Source of the DNA: Mycobacteriales bacterium
Lineage (GTDB): Bacteria > Actinomycetota > Actinomycetes > Mycobacteriales > SCTD01
Assembly: GCA_030447385.1 (NCBI GenBank)
Contig: JAUJOY010000004.1
Coordinates: 130,265-188,553, forward strand
Direction: 5' to 3'
Length of the DNA stretch: 58,289 nt
Numbering within the stretch: position 1 is the first letter of the stretch; each line of letters opens with the position of its first letter. The translations under genes and the position numbers were made by a program. Of this stretch, positions 35,874 to 45,511 are shown piece after piece. The notes under the pieces are model-generated. The model was not told the DNA's origin. It saw only the letters and a list, made by a program, of their open reading frames with translations, and ran no database searches.

Positions 35874-36662
35874 TCAGCCGACCCGGCCCACGGTGTAGGA
35901 GCTGGTGTAGATCCTCTGGCGGGTGACGGTGGTACCGGTCCGGCGGGCGACCCACATGGTCCCGTCCCCCGCGTAGATGCCCAGGTGGGACACGACGCCG
36001 TTCGTCCGGAAGATGATCAGGTCGCCGAGCTGCTCGCTGCCGCGAGGCACCGGACGCGCCGCGGCCGCCTGCGCCCTCGAGGTGCGCGGCAGGGACACCC
36101 CCAGCCGGGCGTAGACGTACTGCACGAAGCCCGAGCAGTCGAAGGAGCTCGGCCCGGTCGCCCCGTAGCGGTAGGGCTTGCCCGCGTGCCGTGCGGCCTC
36201 GGCCACCGCGGCCGCACCGAGCGACGAGCCAGGAGCCGCGACGACGCGGTCGGCGCTGCGGGAGGCACGCGCGGCGACCCGCCCGTCGAGGGCCGCCCAT
36301 GTGCGCGGGCCGACGATGCCGTCGGCCACGAGACCGCGCGCCGACTGGAAGGACACCACAGCCGCGCGGGTGCGCGAGCCGAAGATGCCGTCATCGGTCA
36401 GCCCGCCGAGACGGCGCTGGAGGTCGGCCACCGTGGCGCCCCGACTGCCGCTGCGCAGGGTGGGCAGGCCGACGCCGGCGGTCGCTGTCGCCGTCGGCGC
36501 GGGAGGCGCGGCCGCCGGGCTCGGCGCGGACGGCACCGGGTGTGCCGACGCCGACGGCGCCGTCAGCGCGGTGAGCGGGAAGGCGACGGCGGTGGAGAGG
36601 CCGGCGGTGTAGCTGATGTGTCGCAAGCGCGACGGCTTGACATGGCGACCACGAGCACGCAA
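35874..36662 (-). CDS. Secreted NlpC/P60 peptidoglycan hydrolase with PG-binding domain
   Basis: The 262-aa protein starts at TTG 36662, chosen because GGAGG lies 7 nt upstream. It has a long signal peptide (YTAGLSTAVAFPLTALTAPS, cleavage after ASA), a Pro/Ala linker, a peptidoglycan-binding type 1 domain (LRSGSRGATVADLQRRLG, FQSARGLVADGIVGPRTWA) and an NlpC/P60 endopeptidase domain. The catalytic Cys is in SSFDCSGFVQYVY and the His in VSHLGIYAGDG. It probably cleaves peptide stems during wall remodelling. Expression is likely controlled by the c-di-AMP riboswitch in its leader. Confidence 0.92.
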   Translation of the reverse strand: MRARGRHVKPSRLRHISYTAGLSTAVAFPLTALTAPSASAHPVPSAPSPAAAPPAPTATATAGVGLPTLRSGSRGATVADLQRRLGGLTDDGIFGSRTRAAVVSFQSARGLVADGIVGPRTWAALDGRVAARASRSADRVVAAPGSSLGAAAVAEAARHAGKPYRYGATGPSSFDCSGFVQYVYARLGVSLPRTSRAQAAAARPVPRGSEQLGDLIIFRTNGVVSHLGIYAGDGTMWVARRTGTTVTRQRIYTSSYTVGRVG

Positions 36663-36678
36663 GGAAGAACCTCCATAC

Positions 36679-36826
36679 GCCTCCGGGGTTAGCTGTCGGG
36701 TTCGGGCAGGAGCAGCCCGGTCACGGTCGTGACTTCACCCCAGAGGACGCGAGGTCCTCGCAGTGCCTGGTTCCCCCGGTCCGTCCGAGAAACGTGCGGC
36801 CTGCCGACGCCGGACAGGACTCGGCG
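36679..36826 (-). promoter_or_regulatory. c-di-AMP (ydaO/yuaA-type) riboswitch
   Basis: Read on the minus strand, the 5' leader of the NlpC/P60 gene contains the conserved blocks of the class in order: GCCGAGTCCTGTCCGGCG, GGACCGGGGGAACC, GGGGTGAAGTC and GAACCCGACAGCTAACCCC with GGAGGCG. The last block ends next to the ribosome-binding site. In actinobacteria this riboswitch class commonly precedes wall-hydrolase genes and turns them off when c-di-AMP binds. Boundaries are approximate. The remaining leader to 36976 shows nothing else. Confidence 0.85.
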
Positions 36827-36976
36827 AGGAGCGTCAGCAGGAGCCTCCGGCGGAGGCGGCTCACACCGTACCTGCCCGTGGCGAATGTGCACCGATGGTG
36901 ACGGGAATCACGATTGTCCACATCTGGTATCGCGAAGGCAGCCCGCGTAGGCCCGGGGGCGGGTTGCGGCGAGGCC

Positions 36977-37642
36977 TCAGGCGTTCTGGCGGCTGGACTT
37001 CTCGCTGTCGGCGAGCCGGCCGAGCCGGTCCGCAGTCGTCCGCCCCCCGGCGGCGGCCCGGGCGACGTCCACCGCGTCCTCGAGCTGCGCCTTGGGAGCA
37101 GCCGTGCGAGCGGCAGTACGCGTCTCGATCGAGTCCACGCGGTCGGCGAGCTTGGACTCCTCGGCCTCGATCTTGGCCTTCATCTCGCGTTCCACTGCCG
37201 CGGTGCGTGCCTTCGCCTTGGCCTGTGCGGCCTCGTCCGCCTTCCGGCGCTCGGCCTGCTGCCGAGTCCGCAGTGCGGAGGCGTCGGACTGCGCCTTCTT
37301 CTGCGCCTCCTTGCGCTGCTGGTCCGCCTCGCGCTTGGACTCGGTCAGCGCGGCTTCGGCCTCCTGCTTGCGTGCCCCGGCCTTCTCCTCCAGCGTGACC
37401 GCCACCTCGAGGACCTCTGTCCGCCGGGAGAGCGTGGCTCCCCTGCGGGCGAGCGCCTGGTCGCCGATCAGCTTGCCGACGGTCGAGTCGAGGGTGCCCA
37501 CGGCCTTCTCGAAGCCCAGCCTCAGGCTCGACTCCTCGTCGAGGAAGCGCCCGACCAGCTGGGTCTGGACGACGGTGAGCGGCAGTCGCAGCGCGGTGTA
37601 CTCCAGGCTCGCGACGGCTCGGGGGACGGTCAGGACGTTCAT
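36977..37642 (-). CDS. Alanine/lysine/glutamate-rich coiled-coil protein
   Basis: The 221-aa protein starts at ATG 37642 with AGGAGA 7 nt upstream. The first 60 residues are a conserved-looking helical part (VASLEYTALRLPLTVVQTQL, RLGFEKAVGTLDSTVGKLIG). The middle is a charged coiled coil (KREADQQRKEAQKKAQSDAS, AERRKADEAAQAKAKARTAA). Similar proteins are loosely labelled IF2-family or coiled-coil proteins and have no established role. The upstream neighbour is another coiled-coil protein with a CsbD-like start, so the two may work together in stress. Confidence 0.75.
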   Translation of the reverse strand: MNVLTVPRAVASLEYTALRLPLTVVQTQLVGRFLDEESSLRLGFEKAVGTLDSTVGKLIGDQALARRGATLSRRTEVLEVAVTLEEKAGARKQEAEAALTESKREADQQRKEAQKKAQSDASALRTRQQAERRKADEAAQAKAKARTAAVEREMKAKIEAEESKLADRVDSIETRTAARTAAPKAQLEDAVDVARAAAGGRTTADRLGRLADSEKSSRQNA

Positions 37643-37680
37643 GGGTTTCTCCTGGTCTGTGCGGTGGTCTGTGCGGTGGT

Positions 37681-37715
37681 CGCGGGTCGCGGGTCGCGGG
37701 TCGCGGGTCGCGGGT
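37681..37715. repeat. CGCGGGT minisatellite (5 copies)
   Basis: Five perfect tandem copies of the 7-mer CGCGGGT, preceded by two copies of TCTGTGCGGTGG (about 37656-37679). They lie in the 79-nt gap between two co-directional coiled-coil genes, so copy number would change leader length rather than protein sequence. Confidence 0.9.
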
Positions 37716-37721
37716 GGTCGG

Positions 37722-38270
37722 TCAGCGGGTCTGCTCGGTGAGGCGCTCGGCGTCCTTCCTGGCGCGTGCGGCGGCGGCCTCGGCAGCCTCGGCGCTGGCG
37801 CGCTCCCGCGCGTACTCGGCAGAAGCTGCCCGCTCGCGCCGGGCCGCCTCGCTCTGCTCCTGCTCGGCCTCGACAGCCGTCTCGCGCAGCTGCTCGCGCG
37901 CCTCGGCGTCGATGCGCTCCTGCTCGTCGATGCGCTCCTGCTCGGTCCGGGCCTGCGCCCGCAAGTGCTCGGCCCGGCCGGCGTGCAGGGCCTGCTCCTC
38001 GCGCGTCTGCGCGGCTGTCTGCGCCGCAGCCCGCTCCCGCTCGGCCGCGGCCCGTTCACGGGACAGGACCTGCGCAGCCTCCGCCGCCTCCGCCTGCGCG
38101 ATGGCGTCCTTGGTGCTGGCGTCCTTGCGGGCGGCCGCCTCGGCCTGCTGCAGCTGTCCCTCGGCGGCGAGCGAGTCGTTGCCGAGGACAGCTCCGGTGA
38201 CCTCCTTCGCCTTTCCTGCAAGCGTCGCCCCGAGGCCCTTGCGCGCCTCGTCTGCGGTGTGGTCGGTCAT
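37722..38270 (-). CDS. CsbD-like stress protein with long coiled-coil extension
   Basis: The 182-aa protein starts at ATG 38270 with AGGAGA 5 nt upstream. Residues 15-50 (LAGKAKEVTGAVLGNDSLAA, EGQLQQAEAAARKD) are a CsbD-like module, seen in general-stress proteins. The remaining 130 residues are an unbroken Ala/Glu/Arg helix (RERAAAERERAAAQTAAQT, RIDEQERIDAEAREQLRE). Standard CsbD proteins are about 65 aa, so the extension is unusual. It is probably co-transcribed with the next coiled-coil gene. Confidence 0.75.
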   Translation of the reverse strand: MTDHTADEARKGLGATLAGKAKEVTGAVLGNDSLAAEGQLQQAEAAARKDASTKDAIAQAEAAEAAQVLSRERAAAERERAAAQTAAQTREEQALHAGRAEHLRAQARTEQERIDEQERIDAEAREQLRETAVEAEQEQSEAARRERAASAEYARERASAEAAEAAAARARKDAERLTEQTR

Positions 38271-38358
38271 GCGCGCTCTCCTATCTTTCGCGGTGGTTCG
38301 TCACCCTCGGCCTGCCCGACGCTGCTGATCGGTAGCCGCATCCGGGCAGTGAGGCGGG

Positions 38359-38697
38359 TCACGCGGTGCGCGCGCAGGAGATGCAGGTCCGGCTGGCCGG
38401 GCGGGCCGCGAGCCGCTCGGAACCGATCGGCCGGCCGCACCGCAGGCACTTTCCGTACGTGCCCTCGCTCACCTGCTGCAGGGCGCGCTCGACGTCGTCG
38501 AGGCGGCGCCGGGCCTGCTCCAGCAGGGCGCGGACCTGGGCGCGCTCCCACGCGACCGTCGCGCCTTCGGGGTCGTGCTCGTCGTCGGCGTTGGCGGACT
38601 CGGACGCGGCGATCATCGACGCGAGGTCCTCGGTCAGTGACTGGACCGAGTCGAGGGCGCGCCGGCGCTCCGCGGCCAGCGCCGACGTGTCGTCCAT
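38359..38697 (-). CDS. TraR/DksA-family zinc-finger protein
   Basis: The 112-aa protein has a helical hairpin (LLEQARRRLDDVERALQQVS) followed by a C4 zinc finger, YGKCLRCGRPIGSERL and SRTCISCART. Family members bind RNA polymerase through the secondary channel. The hairpin tip lacks the DxxDxA motif of true DksA, as is usual for short actinobacterial members. The ATG start is at 38697. It heads a same-strand group with the CsbD-like and coiled-coil genes. Confidence 0.88.
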   Translation of the reverse strand: MDDTSALAAERRRALDSVQSLTEDLASMIAASESANADDEHDPEGATVAWERAQVRALLEQARRRLDDVERALQQVSEGTYGKCLRCGRPIGSERLAARPASRTCISCARTA

Positions 38698-38734
38698 GTC
38701 CGCGGTGTACCCGCGGGTGAGGCCAGCCGGGCGC

Positions 38735-39223
38735 TCAGGCGAACAGGGTCAGCGAGCTGCGCTCGAGCTCGAGCAGGAAGCTCTTGCGGGCGGTCCCGCC
38801 GGCGTAGCCGGTGAGCGAGCCGTCGGCTCCGAGGACGCGGTGGCACGGGACGATGATGCAGACCGGGTTGCGGCCGTTCGCCGCGCCGACCGCGCGGACG
38901 GCTGTCGGACGCCCCACCGCCGCCGCCAGCTCGGTGTAGGTGCAGGTCGAGCCGTAGGGCACGGCCTGCAACGCGGCCCACACCGCTCGCTGGAACGCGG
39001 TGCCGGACAGCGACAGCGGGACGTCGAAGGTCTCCAGGGTCCCGTCGAAGTAGGCAGCGAGCTGCTCGCGCACCGCTGGCAGCACGGCGTCGTTGCGGCT
39101 GCCGAACGCCGCGGCGGCCGGCAGGTGGCGCTGTTCGTGCTGGTAGAGCCCGATCAGTGCAGCGTCCTGGGCCACCAGCGTCAGGAAGCCCACCGGGCTG
39201 TCGACGACGGTGTGGCGGCGCAT
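38735..39223 (-). CDS. ogt: Methylated-DNA-[protein]-cysteine S-methyltransferase
   Basis: The 162-aa suicide repair enzyme removes alkyl groups from O6-alkylguanine. The acceptor cysteine lies in PVCIIVPCHRVLGADGSLTG (PCHR box), preceded by the helix-turn-helix arginine-finger region (YTELAAAVGRPTAVRAVGAA). The start ATG 39223 lies only 5 nt after the DUF2786 stop, so it is the third gene of a tightly packed operon. An SD-like GGAGCG precedes it. Confidence 0.94.
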   Translation of the reverse strand: MRRHTVVDSPVGFLTLVAQDAALIGLYQHEQRHLPAAAAFGSRNDAVLPAVREQLAAYFDGTLETFDVPLSLSGTAFQRAVWAALQAVPYGSTCTYTELAAAVGRPTAVRAVGAANGRNPVCIIVPCHRVLGADGSLTGYAGGTARKSFLLELERSSLTLFA

Positions 39224-39228
39224 CGCGG

Positions 39229-40008
39229 TCACGCTCCGAGCTGCCCGCGCCGGCGAAGCCCCGGCTGGCCGAGGTCGGCCCGCTGCCCGTCGGAGGCACC
39301 AGCCGCGTGGGCGCGGCTGCTTCTCGCGGTCCGCCCGCTCCAGGGCCCGCGCCACGAGCCGCGCGCCTCGGACGTCGAGGAGTAGAAGGACTGCACCCGC
39401 TCTGCCTTGGCTCGAAGGACCAGCGCCGCGGAGGTGTCGCCCGCCGGCACCGGCGACTCGACGACGGCCCGCTCCCTCGCGGCCTGCAGCCTGGCACCCA
39501 CGGCCTGCACCCACCCGTCGTAGAACGACAGCCGCCAGGTCTGCCCGGCGACGCCGGCGGCCCGGTGCTCGCCGCGGTCCATGCGGCGCTGGGCGGCCGA
39601 GACCATCTGCACCGCGAGCGAGGCCCACAGCCGCTCGACGACCTCGAGGTCGGTGCGGTGCCCGAAGCCGAGGACGTAGGTGCTGTCGTGCGCCACGTTG
39701 ACCATCACGTCGTTGGCCTGCGCGACCACGGAGTAGAGCAGCACGCGGTGCCGGTTGCCCCGCTTGCCGCGCGCGCCCATCTCGACGCGCTCCTGGACCA
39801 GCGGCTCCCCGCCGCCGCGCGAGCGCTGCTCCTGCTGACGCCTTCGCGCGAGCTCCAGGTCCACGGCGTACGCGGTGGCGAGCTGCTGCGCCCGCTCGAC
39901 GAACGCCGAGGCCTCGTGCTCGTTGTCGGTGCCCTCCGCCTGAGCCAGCAGCTTGCCGATCCGGTCGACCAGCCGGTCCTCGCCCGGCTCGCTCGCAGGG
40001 CTGGTCAC
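39229..40008 (-). CDS. DUF2786-domain protein
   Basis: The 259-aa protein begins with the DUF2786 helical motif (LVDRIGKLLAQAEGTDNEHE, then ASAFVERAQQLATAYAVD), followed by a conserved region (HRVLLYSVVAQANDVMV, STYVLGFGHRTDLEVVERLW). Function is unknown; the motif is found in phage and actinobacterial proteins. GTG 40008 overlaps the stop of the metallohydrolase-like gene (GTGA), so it is coupled to it. GGGGA lies 5 nt upstream. Confidence 0.85.
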   Translation of the reverse strand: MTSPASEPGEDRLVDRIGKLLAQAEGTDNEHEASAFVERAQQLATAYAVDLELARRRQQEQRSRGGGEPLVQERVEMGARGKRGNRHRVLLYSVVAQANDVMVNVAHDSTYVLGFGHRTDLEVVERLWASLAVQMVSAAQRRMDRGEHRAAGVAGQTWRLSFYDGWVQAVGARLQAARERAVVESPVPAGDTSAALVLRAKAERVQSFYSSTSEARGSWRGPWSGRTARSSRAHAAGASDGQRADLGQPGLRRRGQLGA

Positions 40009-40541
40009 AGCATCCCCACCTTGACGTCGTGCGTGCCGTACTCCACCCGGAGCGCGAAGGCGGCGTGCGCGCCCAGCACCGCCTCCGCCAGGAGCAGCAC
40101 CAGAGCGGGGAAGGGGGCGCGATGCCCGTGCGCGCGGCCGCTCGCCTGACCGACGTGGTGCGCGAGCTCGTGCAGCAGAACCGTCTCGCGCAGCGCCCAC
40201 GGCTCGCCGTGCTGCGGCACCGGCAGCGCGATGACGCCCGGCGCCTCCCAGTGGGCGCGGCCGGCGCCCCGCCGAGTCCGCAGCCCGGGCGCCGGGACCT
40301 TCCCGACCACCTCGACCACCCCGGGCAGCGCGAGGACCCCGGTCACGTAGTCCGCCGCCGCCGACAGCGAGCCCAGCCGCCGCTCCGCCGGCAGCAGCAG
40401 GCTGCTGCCGCCGACGCTGGCCAGCGCAGCGCCCTGGCGCGCGGCGTCCAGGCGGGCCGCCCAGGCATCCTCCGCCCGGTAGACCCGGGAGCGCTGCGCG
40501 TCACGGGCCGGCGCGGGCGCCGACGTGGACGCGGGAGGCAC
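40005..40541 (-). CDS. TIGR04338-like putative zinc metallohydrolase
   Basis: The 178-aa protein carries a zincin HExxH motif (ETVLLHELAHHVGQASGRAH). It begins with a family-like RSRVYRAEDAWAARLD and a PAERRLGSLSAAADYVTGVL segment. It lacks a signal peptide, so action is cytosolic. The gene starts a coupled operon with DUF2786 and ogt. The recurrent pairing of this metallohydrolase type with DUF2786 proteins is familiar from other actinobacteria; the biochemical role is unknown. Confidence 0.78.
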   Translation of the reverse strand: MPPASTSAPAPARDAQRSRVYRAEDAWAARLDAARQGAALASVGGSSLLLPAERRLGSLSAAADYVTGVLALPGVVEVVGKVPAPGLRTRRGAGRAHWEAPGVIALPVPQHGEPWALRETVLLHELAHHVGQASGRAHGHRAPFPALVLLLAEAVLGAHAAFALRVEYGTHDVKVGML

Positions 40542-40687
40542 GGGTCGACGGTAGGCGATCCCCGTGGCGCCGGCGCCTGTCTGCGGCGCGGACTGTGTGC
40601 GGCGGGAGCGGCCACCGCCCCGGCTGTGGACAGGCGCGGGAGGTCGGGTCCCGCGATCCTCGGCGTGCGGGTGCGCAGGCGCGCCCG

Positions 40688-40693
40688 TAGCCT
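40688..40693 (+). promoter_or_regulatory. Putative -10 box, leaderless membrane-protein gene
   Basis: TAGCCT ends 6 nt before the GTG at 40700; no Shine-Dalgarno sequence is present. Confidence 0.4.
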
Positions 40694-40699
40694 CCGCAG

Positions 40700-41293
40700 G
40701 TGTCCCGCTCCCGCCTGGTCCTGGCCCTGCTCGTCGCGCTGCCGGCGTGGGCGATCGCCGGGCTGGGGCTGGCGCACCCGGTCCTCCTGACGCCGGAGAC
40801 CGCCGAGCGCTGGCGGTTCGCGCACCTCGCGCTGCTGCCCGTCTTCCCGCTGGTGGCCGCGTCGCTGTGGGCAGTGCTGCGGGCCGAGCCCGGCGCAGCG
40901 TCCTGGGCGGCCAGGGGCCTCGCGCTCGCGTACGCCGTGCTCTACGGCGCGCTCGACTCGATCGCCGGCATCGGAGCGCCGCAGCAGGTAATCCGCGGCG
41001 CGGAGCGGGGCGACCCGCGGGTGCCCATCGAGGACCTGTTCGAGATCGGCGACATCCTTGGCCGGCTGGGGGTCTACGCGCTGGCGGCCGCGGCGGCGCT
41101 CACCGCCCTGGTGCTCTTCGCACGCTTCCGCAGCCCGTTGTCGCTCGCCGGCGGCGCCGTCGTGGTGGTCGCCTGCTACCCGTTCCTTCGGCACCACGTC
41201 TTCCCGCCGCGGGGGGTGCTGGCGATGGTGGCGATCGGGTTGGGCCTGGCCCTGCTGGAGCTCTCCCGTCGCCCTACCGCCGTACGAGGCTGA
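40700..41293 (+). CDS. Integral membrane protein, unknown function
   Basis: The 197-aa protein has about five membrane helices (LVLALLVALPAWAIAGLGLA, AHLALLPVFPLVAASLWAVL, GLALAYAVLYGALDSIAGI, VYALAAAAALTALVLFARF, RGVLAMVAIGLGLALLELS) and one polar loop (RGAERGDPRVPIEDLFEIGD). I do not recognise a family. The last 20 nt overlap the convergent gene at 41274. Confidence 0.7.
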   Translation: MSRSRLVLALLVALPAWAIAGLGLAHPVLLTPETAERWRFAHLALLPVFPLVAASLWAVLRAEPGAASWAARGLALAYAVLYGALDSIAGIGAPQQVIRGAERGDPRVPIEDLFEIGDILGRLGVYALAAAAALTALVLFARFRSPLSLAGGAVVVVACYPFLRHHVFPPRGVLAMVAIGLGLALLELSRRPTAVRG

Positions 41294-41531
41294 TCAGCTC
41301 GCCCGGGCCGTAGGTGAGGCAGATCCCGCCCGCCGTCGCGCTGACCAGCATGGCGATGACGACCATCGCGGCGTAGCGGCGCCAGCCGGTCTGCACTCCC
41401 GGCATCGCGCTGGGCAGGTAGGCCAGCGGCAGCAGGGAGGTGCGGCCCGCGGTCAGCTCGGCCCAGTGCGGGTCCAGCTCGGCGTCGGCCGGCACCGCAG
41501 GCACCTCGTCGTACTCCGGGCGCAGGTCCAC
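41274..41531 (-). CDS. Small single-helix membrane protein
   Basis: The 85-aa protein has a polar N-terminus (LRPEYDEVPAVPADAELDPH) and one transmembrane helix near the C-terminus (YAAMVVIAMLVSATAGGICL). It starts at GTG 41531, in the same frame as the upstream FMN-oxidoreductase gene and after its TAG, with a reading without stops between. A read-through fusion is therefore possible but not supported. Function is unknown. Confidence 0.55.
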   Translation of the reverse strand: MDLRPEYDEVPAVPADAELDPHWAELTAGRTSLLPLAYLPSAMPGVQTGWRRYAAMVVIAMLVSATAGGICLTYGPGELISLVRR

Positions 41532-41576
41532 CCCGTCACGGTAGGCGGCCGCGGCCCGCTCGGCATCCGGGCGGCG

Positions 41577-42569
41577 CTACGGCGGCCGGACCAGGTCGGC
41601 AGCCACCTCGGCGAGCGACCGGGCGCCGGCGAGGCCCATGACCAAGGCCAGGTCGGAGGTCAGCGCCGTCAGGCACTCCTCGACGCCGGCGGCCCCGGCG
41701 GCGGCCAGCCCCCACAGGACCGGCCGGCCCACCAGCACCGCGCTCGCGCCGATCGCCAGGGCGCACAGGACGTCGAGCCCCGACCGGATGCCGCCGTCGA
41801 CCAGCACGAGCCCCCGACCGCCGACGGTCCGGGCGACCTCGGGCAGCGCCGCCGCGGAGCTGATCGCCCGGTCGAGCTGCCGACCGCCGTGGTTGCTCAC
41901 CACCACCCCCGTGGCGCCCGCGTCCAGGCACGCGGCCGCGTCGTCACCGCGAAGGACACCCTTGACGAGGACCGGCAGCCCGCTGGCTGCAGTCAGCTCC
42001 TCGATCGTCTCCAGGCCGGCGGAGGGGTCCTGCTCCGCGCCCGGATCGACCTCACCCTGACCGAGCAGGTCCAGCCGGGACGAGCCGGGTCGCGGCCCGA
42101 GGTAGGGCACGTCGCCGGTGAGCACCACCGCGCTCGCGCCGGCGGCCGCGGCCCGCTGCACCAGGCCGCGGGTGCGCCCGCGGTCGCGCATGACGTACGC
42201 CTGGAACCACCACGGCCCGCACGGCACCTGCTCGAGCGGCAGGGATGCCCTGGTGGACAGCACCAGCAGGCCGCCGGCCGCTGCCACGCCCCGGGCGGTG
42301 GCCGCCTCGCCCTCGGGATGTGCCAGTGCGTGGGCTGCCGTCGGTCCGGCGAGCACCGGCGTGCGCAGCCGGCTGCCGAGCAGCTCGACTGCGGTGTCGA
42401 CGAGCGACACGTCCCGCAGGACCCGCGGGCGCAACCGCAGGCCCTGCCAGGAGGGCTCGGCCTCGGCGGCCGTGACCCCCTCGCCGGCGCCAGCCCCGTA
42501 GTAGCGCGCCACTGCCTCCGGCAATCGCCGCGCCGCGACGGCCTGCTGCGCGGCCAGCGTGGGGTGCAC
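41577..42569 (-). CDS. FMN-dependent alpha-hydroxy-acid oxidoreductase (lactate oxidase/dehydrogenase family)
   Basis: The 330-aa TIM-barrel protein has the family motifs WWFQAYVMRDRGRTRG, VLVKGVLRGDDA (Lys), VVSNHGGRQLDRA (catalytic His) and LVDGGIRSGLDVLCALAIGA with VLVGRPVLWG. These enzymes oxidise 2-hydroxy acids such as lactate or glycolate. The N-terminal Tyr/Arg substrate residues cannot be assigned confidently. The start is GTG 42569; longer in-frame starts give a Pro/Arg-rich extension unlike the family. It is divergent from mutT across 17 nt. Confidence 0.87.
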   Translation of the reverse strand: MHPTLAAQQAVAARRLPEAVARYYGAGAGEGVTAAEAEPSWQGLRLRPRVLRDVSLVDTAVELLGSRLRTPVLAGPTAAHALAHPEGEAATARGVAAAGGLLVLSTRASLPLEQVPCGPWWFQAYVMRDRGRTRGLVQRAAAAGASAVVLTGDVPYLGPRPGSSRLDLLGQGEVDPGAEQDPSAGLETIEELTAASGLPVLVKGVLRGDDAAACLDAGATGVVVSNHGGRQLDRAISSAAALPEVARTVGGRGLVLVDGGIRSGLDVLCALAIGASAVLVGRPVLWGLAAAGAAGVEECLTALTSDLALVMGLAGARSLAEVAADLVRPP

Positions 42570-42574
42570 GGGCC

Positions 42575-42580
42575 TAGTGT
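42575..42580 (+). promoter_or_regulatory. Putative -10 box for leaderless mutT
   Basis: TAGTGT ends 6 nt before the GTG at 42587, inside the 17-nt gap between divergent genes, leaving no room for a 5' leader. Confidence 0.5.
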
Positions 42581-42586
42581 GCCGTC

Positions 42587-42994
42587 GTGGAGCCGGTGGC
42601 GGTCGTGGGCGCGGCCGTGCTGCGGGAGGGACGTGTTCTGGCATCCCGGCGCACCGAGCCACCCGGGCTCGCGGGGCTGTGGGAGTTCCCCGGCGGCAAG
42701 GTGGAGGCCGGTGAGAGCGACGTGGACGCGCTGCGACGCGAGCTGCGCGAGGAACTGCACGTCGAGGCCGAGGTGGGTGCACGGCTCGGCGGCGACCTGG
42801 CCATCGGGGACACCGCGGTGCTGCGGGTCTACCTGTGCTCGCTGCTGTCCGGGGAGCCCCGGCTGGTCGACCACGACGAGCACCGCTGGCTGGCAGCAGA
42901 AGAGCTCGGCGACGTCGCCTGGATACCGGTCGACCTGCCTCTGGTGGACCTGCTCGCCGAGCACCTGCGCACCCGCTCGAACGGGACGGGTTAG
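42587..42994 (+). CDS. mutT: NUDIX hydrolase, MutT (8-oxo-dGTP/CTP pyrophosphatase) type
   Basis: The 135-aa protein has a complete Nudix box GGKVEAGESDVDALRRELRE (with the following ELHV), preceded by WEFP, the mark of MutT-type enzymes. It sanitises oxidised nucleotide pools. Its position upstream of typA and mshB matches mycobacterial mutT2 (Rv1160). It overlaps the stop of the convergent lipoprotein gene by 4 nt. Confidence 0.93.
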   Translation: MEPVAVVGAAVLREGRVLASRRTEPPGLAGLWEFPGGKVEAGESDVDALRRELREELHVEAEVGARLGGDLAIGDTAVLRVYLCSLLSGEPRLVDHDEHRWLAAEELGDVAWIPVDLPLVDLLAEHLRTRSNGTG

Positions 42995-43467
42995 CGCGCA
43001 GCGCCCTTGAGGCTCCTGGTTGAGGGCCCGGCCGGGTCGCTCACCACGCACAGCACCTCACGGTCGGACTGCGCGTTCCACGTCGACTCCGTGGGCTGGA
43101 ACGTGTAGAACTCGAGCGTCGACTCGCTCACGGGCTTGCCGACGTAGGTGGCGAACTCGGCGGTGCAGCGCTCGTCCGCCGCCGCCGTCACCGCCGCCCC
43201 CCCGGGGAAGGGGCCGTCGGGCAGGTCGAACCGGGCGTAGACCTCAGCTTCGTGCGGCTGGTTGCACGGCACGGAGGCCACCTCCTCCGCCTCCTTCTCG
43301 CCGCCCCCGGGCTCCTTCAGGCAGTCCCCGAGCTGGATCGAGAAGGCGCCGCGCGCCCCCGCGCTCGGCGCCGAGGTGGCGGGGTCCTTCGCGGCCTCCG
43401 GGGTCTCCGAGCACGCAACCAGGCCTGCGGTCAGGACCAGGATGGCGAGGGGCATTCGGGGGCGCAT
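42991..43467 (-). CDS. Septum-formation-family lipoprotein
   Basis: The 158-aa protein starts at ATG 43467 with GGAGA 7 nt upstream. It has a lipobox (AILVLTAGLVACSE, acylated Cys) and then the domain FSIQLGDCLKEP, VASVPCNQPHEAEVYARF and FYTFQPTESTWNAQSDREVL, with the paired cysteines of Septum_form/DUF4190-associated proteins. It should be membrane-anchored and face the wall. The precise function is unknown. Confidence 0.82.
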   Translation of the reverse strand: MRPRMPLAILVLTAGLVACSETPEAAKDPATSAPSAGARGAFSIQLGDCLKEPGGGEKEAEEVASVPCNQPHEAEVYARFDLPDGPFPGGAAVTAAADERCTAEFATYVGKPVSESTLEFYTFQPTESTWNAQSDREVLCVVSDPAGPSTRSLKGAAR

Positions 43468-43549
43468 GGAGGTTCTCCGTGGACGGCAGCGGCCGGACAG
43501 GTGCGCACCGAGACGGTAGCCGAACGGCGTCCCTCGTCCCAGCCGCCCG

Positions 43550-43555
43550 TAGACT
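43550..43555 (+). promoter_or_regulatory. Putative -10 box for typA
   Basis: TAGACT lies about 57 nt upstream of the typA GTG, in the divergent gap with the lipoprotein gene. Unlike most neighbours it would give a short leader, consistent with the GGAG ribosome-binding site before typA. Confidence 0.4.
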
Positions 43556-43612
43556 GGGCCGGCCGGCCTTCCCTGCTCGGCCATCTTCTCAGCCGATCAT
43601 CGGAGTACCGCT

Positions 43613-45475
<1,863 letters not shown>

Positions 45476-45499
45476 CCGTTTCGGGGGAGCTGCCCCGGC

Positions 45500-45505
45500 T
45501 ATCGT
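45500..45505 (+). promoter_or_regulatory. Putative -10 box for the uORF-algH transcript
   Basis: TATCGT ends 6 nt before the ATG of the 22-codon leader ORF at 45512, the same leaderless spacing seen at mshB and mutT. Confidence 0.5.
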
Positions 45506-45511
45506 TCGAGC

